Shown here: in pieces, positions 57,449 to 64,000 of the stretch
How the letters are laid out: each line of letters starts with the position of its first letter
Numbering within the stretch: position 1 is the stretch's first letter
Assembly: GCA_020747065.1 (NCBI GenBank)
Contig: JAGMVK010000026.1
Location: 1 to 64,000 of the forward strand
Source: Cadophora sp. MPI-SDFR-AT-0126
Taxonomy: Eukaryota; Ascomycota; Leotiomycetes; Helotiales; Ploettnerulaceae
Direction of reading: 5' to 3'
Length of the DNA: 64,000 nucleotides
Notes under the pieces: model-generated
What the model was told of the DNA's origin: nothing
Database searches by the model: none
The model's input: the letters and a program-made list of their open reading frames with translations, nothing else
Position numbers and translations under genes: made by a program

Positions 57449-59251
57449 GATTTCGTGATTCGTGAGGGATTGGCGGAGGAAATGAGGCAATTTGAAAGTT
57501 TGGGAATGGGTGAGGTGTTATGAGGAAGAAGAGAGGTTGGATCTTGGATGTTGGGAGGCTGACGAACTGGACAGCTATGATGATGGAAGCGATAAGCTCT
57601 TGATAAGGATTAGCGCCGTTTCGGGATGACACGCGAGTCCAGATACATAGGAAGCTGATTGCTTTTCTCTACTCGACCTGAATTAACAACTAGAAATAGA
57701 AAAAGGATCAGAATTTAACACTTCTTCTTTCACACTGATTTTGGGTTTAACATTGGCGCAAACCACACTTTACTAGATGATGCGACGTTCCGGACCCAGG
57801 ATGGACTCGACAAATGTGACCCAATGTTCTGCCGAGGGCGCTACTACAGAGGGACGGCGTCTGACCTTACGCCACGAAAACGAAGCTGGGCAGTCTCAAA
57901 TCCAGCTCGACGCAGTGCTACAAGACCACTTTGAGCAAACCAGCCTCTCTGGCGGACATTCTAACAGTTCCTGGGGTATTCAGGACGTCCAGTCAAGACG
58001 TCCCGCCATTCTGTTTGGATCCTGTTCCTCTCATATCGTTTGCGTTCCAAAGAATTTACGTTGCACCTCGCCGTCTTCTTGTCGTCTACCTTGTCTGTAA
58101 TACGTGTCGTGTCAGATCTTTCGCTGTCGCTTTAGCTTGCCCGTTCTTGAAATTGTAGGGGTGTTGCTTATATTGTACTTGAGCATTGAATTGGCGTATT
58201 TGGCTTCCAGCTTCAATGCTCACTGCTCCGACATCCAACGAGAACCCAAAAAGCCTTGAGACTCTGGTTTGAACATAACTAAAGCTCCAAAACATCTAAA
58301 ATGTGGGTCTTGGTCTTATTGTCGAGCTCTGAACTCTCTCTTAGAGTGGGTGTTCTTAATGCAAAGCGCTTTGCGAATCCTGCCTAAAGCCTCGATCGCT
58401 ATAACCACGCTTAATCTCCCAGCGATGTGTCGGTGATGGCCCATTTGCTCAGTCTTGCCTGCCTGCCCAGCTTATGTGGACTTTACCTGATGGTGCCCCA
58501 AAATTATTGCCCCTGGTGTCCGCTGGTATCCACTTCTGCGTCGGCTGACCCGCTCGAGTAAATTTCCTATTCAAGCGTCTCTAACTCGATGTCAACAGAC
58601 ACTCGTTGTAACTTTGCGACCATGCATGTCGCTTTATGTGCCAAGTTATTTTCCTTTCACAGCCCGTTTTTCGCTGCACCATGTTTAGTTGCTGGTCGTC
58701 TTTGGGTGTGTGAAAGTACTTGTGCCGTGCCAAAGCTCTGACATTTTGCGCTTCATGTCCTCATTGCAATGTAAAGAAGAACAGCTCTGATCGATTGGGA
58801 CTTCTGTATGGATTGGAATGTTCTTATTGTGACTATCTACGTAGATTAAAATGTAATTCTCTACCCTACTTGGTCGCCTTGTTCCTCAACTCTAGGCTGG
58901 CTGCCTTGACAGACTCTTCAAATGGAGGATGGCCCTCACCTTACTTTTTTGCTCTACCCTCGCCTCAAAATTCATCCCCTCTAGGTCTTTCCTTTTACAA
59001 CTGTGGCTGTATTCAATTCACCCTCATGCCTGCCTAATTTGTTGCGAATCTGCCGCACAGGCCATCTCGCCGTCTATCAATTCCTCGTCCTCCTCCCACA
59101 ATCAGACTTCTTCAATACAACAACACCACCTCTTCTCGCAGACTCTAAAGGTGTCCCAACTTTCTCCTCTTCTCTTCTTCGCTTCCAACATCAATTGTTG
59201 GTATCTCTATCCTCATCCACTGCAATCTTACTCATCAAGCTGTGCATCGAC
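57449..59251. other. 1.8 kb upstream of the zinc-finger gene
   Basis: Divergent region. From about 58700 the sequence is pyrimidine-rich with several short ATG-started frames, as in a long 5' leader with upstream ORFs. A 107-codon frame at 57777-58100 (+) has no recognised domain. Confidence 0.45.
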
Positions 59252-61370
59252 ATGATCCCTCTCAAGATGGCTTCCACCAGCAACAGCATGGCTCCCACAG
59301 CCCCGGAGTTCTGGTGTAAGATCTGTAAGCTGCCGTTCAAAACAGACGGAGCTTTCAAACTGCATAAGGTCAACAGCAACCGCCATATCTGTTGCGATGT
59401 CTGCGGAGCTGATTTCAAGAGTGAGGAAGGCAAAAAGAGACATCGAGCTGCTGTGAGTACTTCGTGTTTCCTCGTCACTCAAACTCGTCTCCACCCAATA
59501 TCCTCACCATTCAACAATATTGTTTCTTCTCGACGTGTTCCCAGTGTGTCGCTTCATCTCGTCACCCTTGATGCATCCTTTCACCCTCTCATGCCTACAG
59601 AATTGATGCTGACCGGTACATGAAGCACCACGCCGAACAGGATTTGACCTGCAAATTCTGTGGACTGAATTATCCCCGTGTCGGAAGTTTGATCAACCAC
59701 TACGAAGAATCGCAATGCAAGCAGGTTTCCAAGGATGTCTTCAAGCAGGCCATCAAGGATATCATGGCTCGTGAGACTGCGAAGAGAAAAGCCCACAACT
59801 TTGTGGACATCCGTCGATCTGGTGATTTCAGCGGTCAAGGACAAGAACCTCTTCCTCCTTTGCGAAACGCCTCGAACACATCACCTGCTGTCAGCAACAA
59901 TGGCCGCACGCTAAATGATACATACAATGGTAATGCTGGAGGTGACATTGGTTCTCGACGATTTGGTGGATCCAATGCTTTTAGTCAGGATAGTGGAACG
60001 GGCTTCGGTGGGTTAAATTCTGGTCACTTGCCAGGGTATGAACTGACTTCTTCCTAGAAGCTGATGTTCCTCTCATCAACGTCGTTCCAGAAGTCTCAAT
60101 CGGCGAAGACGAGGATCTGATCTCTTTCGATGTTTCAGAAGTCCTCAATTCTCCATGGTCCGTACCGGCTTCCGAAGCCTTGAAAAGCGCCCAAAAATAC
60201 AACAGAGCCAAAGATTTCCCAGCTCTGGGTGGTGATGCAGTCAATCGAGGTGTTGCTCAAGGGGTCCGTCCTATTTCTGTCAATCGCGATCCCCCTAATG
60301 ATTGGAACAAGGGAGGAAATGCAACTGCAAATGTCGCTTCCAGTGTTCGAGTTGGCGGTCAAAGTGTCGGACTAGGATCTTCCAACTGTGGACCTCTTCA
60401 TACATGGGACAATGCTGAACCTAGCATCGCCAATTCTGCCAATCGAGGACCCATCAATCCGAACACTCAACTACTCGATTCGGGTGGCAGTGGTCAGACC
60501 GCTACTCGTCATGGGCCACCTCACACTTGGGGCAAACCGAATACTCCAACTGACCCAGCCAAACATATCAACGCTAGCTCGACGTATGCCGAGTCTCGAT
60601 ACAATGTTGGCGTCCGCCAAGCTCCGTCCGACATTAAAAGCAGTGCCAACCGCCCCGGCAACAACAGTGGCTGGGACGAGCCCGTCAATAGCAGCATGCA
60701 AACCACTTCAACCTCACTTTCCGGTTCTCAAGCTGGGGGTCCTGCCCAGAACCCATGGGGTAAGAAGAATTTGTTTTCCAATGCACCACCAGCAGTAACT
60801 CCTCCTGTGGATCTCCTCTCGTCCCTGAATATCAACAATGCTGCAGCACAGGCACCCAAGTTGTACAAAATGTTCGATCCCGCAGATCCTTCCTTCAAGG
60901 CCAGTAAGTTTTACATTCAGGTCATCGGCAGATGGAAGTGCCCTCACCCAGGGTGCAAGTAAGCCGCTCTCTCGCCTCGTCAGTAACATGCTAATAATAC
61001 CAGCGGCTCCTACAAGTCCCAAAATGCTTTCATTGCTCACCTCAAATCTCCGGCTCACTCGGACGAGAAGTATCAATGTCTCAAGTGCCTTCGCATATAT
61101 GACTCCTTGACCGCTCTCACTCAACACTCCGAGTCCCAAGGAGTTCGTTGCAATGTTCGCGAAACAGATGACTTCGACTCTGTCGTTCGAGCAATTACCG
61201 CCGATACCACCACAACCAATGGAAGAATGGCCGATGATACCATTCGGTACGAGATCAATCCCGATGCAGAACTGTCCAAGACGAAAATGACCGAGAATTA
61301 TCGTGCCGCTGAGAGAGAAAAGAACGAAGCTCGGAAGCATTACTGGGATAACAGAGAGGTCAAGTGGTAA
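59252..61370 (+). CDS. C2H2-type zinc-finger protein, function unknown
   Basis: Four exons (59252-59452, 59626-60007, 60058-60958, 61004-61370) give 616 residues. Two N-terminal fingers are FWCKICKLPFKTDGAFKLH and CDVCGADFKSEEGKKRH, a third is LTCKFCGLNYPRVGSLINH; the C-terminus has WKCPHPGC with SYKSQNAFIAHLKS and YQCLKCLRIYDSLTALTQH. The middle (about 190-490) is Asn/Ser/Gly/Pro-rich and disordered. The acceptor at 59625 was chosen because it keeps frame and lines up HHAEQDLTC with the family pattern; an alternative (donor at 59469 plus acceptor at 59600) would add residues. Such proteins are common in filamentous ascomycetes; no role is known to me. Confidence 0.75.
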
Positions 61371-61892
61371 ATCATCATCGTCATCACCACCATCAGGATG
61401 ATGAGGTCTTTCAGAGACATCATACGGTGGTTGCTTTAATGCTACTTCTAATTCGTCTTGCTGATCGAGGTCGAATCTTCGACCAATGGAATCATGAAAT
61501 CTCGAAGTAGCGGAGACTAGGTACTTGCGCGCTGTTCTCTAAACATTCTACAGATCAAGGAGAATATTTTGATGCGGCGAGCACCCATTGTTGTAATTTC
61601 TGCATCTTTCCTAATCCATCTTTCTATTTGCGATGAGTTGCTGAAGTTTGATGATTCAGATGGTGGTCGCACTTTCACAAGTCTATGACACTGGCTTCAA
61701 CCTACCTTTCACACGAGATGTGCTCTGCTCTGCTCTGAATGCTAGATAGTTAGTCAAATAAAGCCATACAGAAATTGTCTTTGAACGTGATTAATCATGT
61801 AGCTTTGAGAATCCTAGACTTTGGCTCATATAAATCCTAGGAAGTCCACCTCAACTCGTCACTTCTAGGTCGTTTAGTAGCAGAAAGAAGCA
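61371..61892. other. Intergenic, 522 bp
   Basis: 3' region of the zinc-finger gene and promoter of the next gene. A short imperfect inverted stretch of ATCATC/GATGAT near 61373-61406 could form a hairpin. No gene. Confidence 0.5.
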
Positions 61893-62590
61893 ATGTCTCA
61901 GCAGCAGTCTACTACAAGTCCTCATACCGAACGGCCTAGCAATACACCATCAAAACTCGTTCCAAGACCGGCTGCTTCTGGTGACTTCAACCAACTTACC
62001 AACCGTCAGCCACCACCTAAGTCCCAACCATTAGTTCTCTCCACTATCACAGAGCCCTCAAACCTTGGAGAAATTCTTCGAAATCCACACCAAGAGAAGT
62101 CTGGTGTTCGAGCTGGGACATCGAATGGGAAGTCAGCACGCCCTACCATCACCGTCACAGAAGCATCGGTATCGACAATGAGCACAGAGAGAGGAACACA
62201 ACTTAGGCCATCTGCGCAACAGCCAAGACCGAGTACTGCAGCTGGAAATGTTAATCGTCGTCCATCTACACAACAGGGACATTCGAACTCCAGACTCGAG
62301 CAGTCACGCTACCCCTCAGAAGTTCACACAATTCGACCATCGATGCAGCAAGCAACCACATCAGAGAGCTTGAGAAGAAAAGAGGCTTCATACTATGGCG
62401 AGGAAGAACAACCCGAAGAACCTTCATACTACGGACAAACGGGCCACCAACCATCCCAATCCCTCGTCCAAGCCGAACAATCCCTCGCACGCAGCAGACG
62501 CTACTCCCCCCGCCACCCATCTCCTCCTCCCCCTCCCCCTCCCCCTCCCAATCCCACCATCAACCCTCCACCCCGCTACACCTCCCGCAG

Positions 62591-62623
<33 letters not shown>

Positions 62624-63387
62624 TCCGAACGCCTCACTGTCTTCCACAAACCCATCTCCGTCCTCCCAGGCCACCCTCCATCCCCCGAAACCCTAAGCAT
62701 CAGGGAAGCAGACCGCATCTGCGATGATCTCGCCAGAAAAGTGAAGGTCGCCCAGCTAGGCAAGATGTATGATCGTGTTGTCGAGGCTGATCGCAGGGGA
62801 CTGGTGGATGATGCGCTGTATGATATGGTGCTGGATTTCTTTTATCGGTTCTTGCCGATGGTTTTTGCGGGCGGGGAGAGGTTTGTTCTTTCATTTTCCT
62901 TTTCTTCTTCCTTATTCCTCCCTACTCAGAAACTCATCTCACTGATCATCTCTTCACATCCCATCACATATAATTTTGCAAATAGTAGTTCGAATAGAAA
63001 CAAGTGCTGATTCTCTTAAACAAAACTCAGCGACCCCATCATCATCAACCGCCGCCAAATCCTCGACCACCAGCGCGTCTGGCAGATCTTCGGCCCACGT
63101 GGCGAGGGTCTCTCGCGCAAGGATCGGGGCAAGAATAGGCCGCATCCGTGGTATACACGGCCGAAGGATAGGAAGATGAGTCTCAAGGATGTGGTGGGTG
63201 AGGTGGTGGATAGCATGTGAGTTTTCTGACAACCCTGATTGTGTTTAGGAGGATGGTGGTGGTGGAGGGTGGTTTGGGGGATGGGGGGAAGGGGGGAAGG
63301 GAGAGAATAGTGCTGATTGTGACATTCTTTTGTAGTCCGAGAGTTCAGATTGTGCCGGGGCCAGGGAAGAGGAGGAAGGATGAATGA
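61893..63387 (+). CDS. Proline-rich protein with conserved-looking C-terminus, frame broken at a C31 run
   Basis: The first frame (61893-62696) encodes a disordered Ser/Thr/Gln/Pro-rich segment and enters the C homopolymer at 62591-62621. In the frame as given it stops soon after. In another frame, directly after the run, a well-formed region opens: LTVFHKPISVLPGHPPSPET, EADRICDDLARKVKVAQLGK, ALYDMVLDFFYRFLPMVFAG, then across an intron (62881-63030) RQILDHQRVWQIFGPRG and DRKMSLKDVVGEVVD, then probably a last exon 63334-63387 ending KRRKDE. The run length as given does not join the two halves; a change of one or two bases in it would. Homopolymer miscount or true slippage are both possible. 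No family recognised. Confidence 0.6.
62591..62621 (+). repeat. Homopolymer of 31 C inside a coding region
   Basis: Uninterrupted C run encoding poly-Pro in the reading frame. Such a length is prone to both sequencing error and slippage. Confidence 0.9.
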
Positions 63388-63869
63388 AAGGGAGATATGG
63401 ATGTTCTGGTGGATAGATAGATTGTGAGGATAATGAGGAAGGCGAATGCAGGGTCGTGTGGGATGGCTGGAGGAGACTTGGAACGGAGAGCTCCTCATTA
63501 ACAGTGGGGGTATGTATAGGTATGACTAGCAAAGGACTTACGATGGATTTTGAAAATGACACGAAAAGTGAAAGTCCCCAGAATCAATAGCCTTGTGGTA
63601 TACATGTGACTGGAGACATCACTCGTTTCAAATGCATTGTTGCCAATGCGTCGTCGAAAGAAAAGCCATACAGCGCCATAAAACCATGTTTGGAGACAAA
63701 AATGATTGTGAGGAGAGACACAGAGAATCTCAGGTCATTTAAACTCCGCCACGAAGACGTAACAGAGCGCAGTCTATGTGGGAAGAGAGGTTTCGTCGTC
63801 AAAGTGTAATTGCGCACAATATACACTTATCTTTTGTCGAGATGAGTCGTAGTGAATAAAGGAGGCCAT
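63388..63869. other. Intergenic, 482 bp, nothing seen
   Basis: Between convergent 3' ends. No coding sequence or repeat of note. Confidence 0.5.
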
Positions 63870-64000
63870 CTATCCATCCAAACCTTCATACCAACTCTCA
63901 TGATAACTCCTCAGATCAATATCAGCCGGCTTCTTCAAATACGGCGTCAAATCCCCCTCCCCCTTCTCTTCCTTCCTCGTCCACCCATTCCCCAACCACG
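63870..64000 (-). CDS. 3' end of an unrecognised gene (partial)
   Basis: The minus strand is open from the window edge to a TAG at 63872-63870 and ends GDLTPYLKKPADIDLRSYHE then SWYEGLDG. Protein-like composition and a convergent position after the proline-rich gene suggest a real C-terminus. The family cannot be told from about 43 codons. Confidence 0.45.
   Translation of the reverse strand, partial: WLGNGWTRKEEKGEGDLTPYLKKPADIDLRSYHESWYEGLDG

Noticed and set aside
57777..58100. 107-codon plus-strand frame upstream of the zinc-finger gene
   Set aside because: No domain and no partner exon; likely chance or leader sequence.
62560..62763. Minus-strand frame rich in glycine across the C run
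   Set aside because: Complement of the proline-rich coding strand; poly-Gly is an artefact of the homopolymer.

Overview
The window looks like nuclear DNA of a filamentous ascomycete (Pezizomycotina). Genes are dense and monocistronic, most carry short GT-AG introns (about 40-80 bp), and the families seen (Zn2Cys6 and bZIP-DUF3425 regulators, RTA1-like membrane proteins, a divergent quinate regulator pair, DUF3505 relics) are typical of these moulds. I cannot fix the genus. All splice models are by eye: donor, acceptor, frame and family fit. Every model of a complete, uninterrupted multi-exon gene sums to a multiple of three, except where stated.

Layout. 1-232: 5' end of an FHS-type sugar permease (-). 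2208-5982: a secreted 1012-residue glycoside hydrolase (GH106-like). 6740-8579: secreted BBE-like FAD oxidase (-). 9486-10766: Zn2Cys6 regulator (-). 11317-14156: two convergent RTA1-like proteins. 16447-32206: a block of small-molecule enzymes with no polyketide or peptide synthase: Baeyer-Villiger-type monooxygenase, bZIP regulator, P450, HSL-type hydrolase, SDR, EthD protein, beta-lactamase-like serine hydrolase and an alpha-beta-barrel-like protein. This reads better as a catabolic or detoxification module than as a backbone-containing secondary metabolite cluster. 32.2-37.0 kb is gene-poor, with decayed DUF3505 pieces and an AT-rich island. 37074-38764: MFS sugar transporter (-). 40724-42613: DUF1479 putative oxygenase.

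43424-54975 is a quinate/shikimate utilisation cluster: repressor qutR (-) and activator qutA (+) diverge from one promoter; then permease qutD (-), quinate dehydrogenase qutB (-), a RidA/YjgF gene (+) sharing a divergent promoter with qutB, and 3-dehydroshikimate dehydratase qutC (-). Quinate enters by QutD, QutB oxidises it to 3-dehydroquinate, and QutC converts 3-dehydroshikimate to protocatechuate. The type II dehydroquinase (qutE/qa-2) for the middle step and the qutG/qa-x phosphatase-like gene are not in this window. RidA is the unexpected member.

The last 8 kb are housekeeping-like: a HAD-hydrolase relic, a membrane-anchored UBE2J1-type ubiquitin-conjugating enzyme, a multi-C2H2 protein with a long leader, a proline-rich protein whose frame is broken at a 31-C homopolymer, and the 3' end of an unrecognised gene. 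I saw no tRNA, rRNA, CRISPR or intact transposon.
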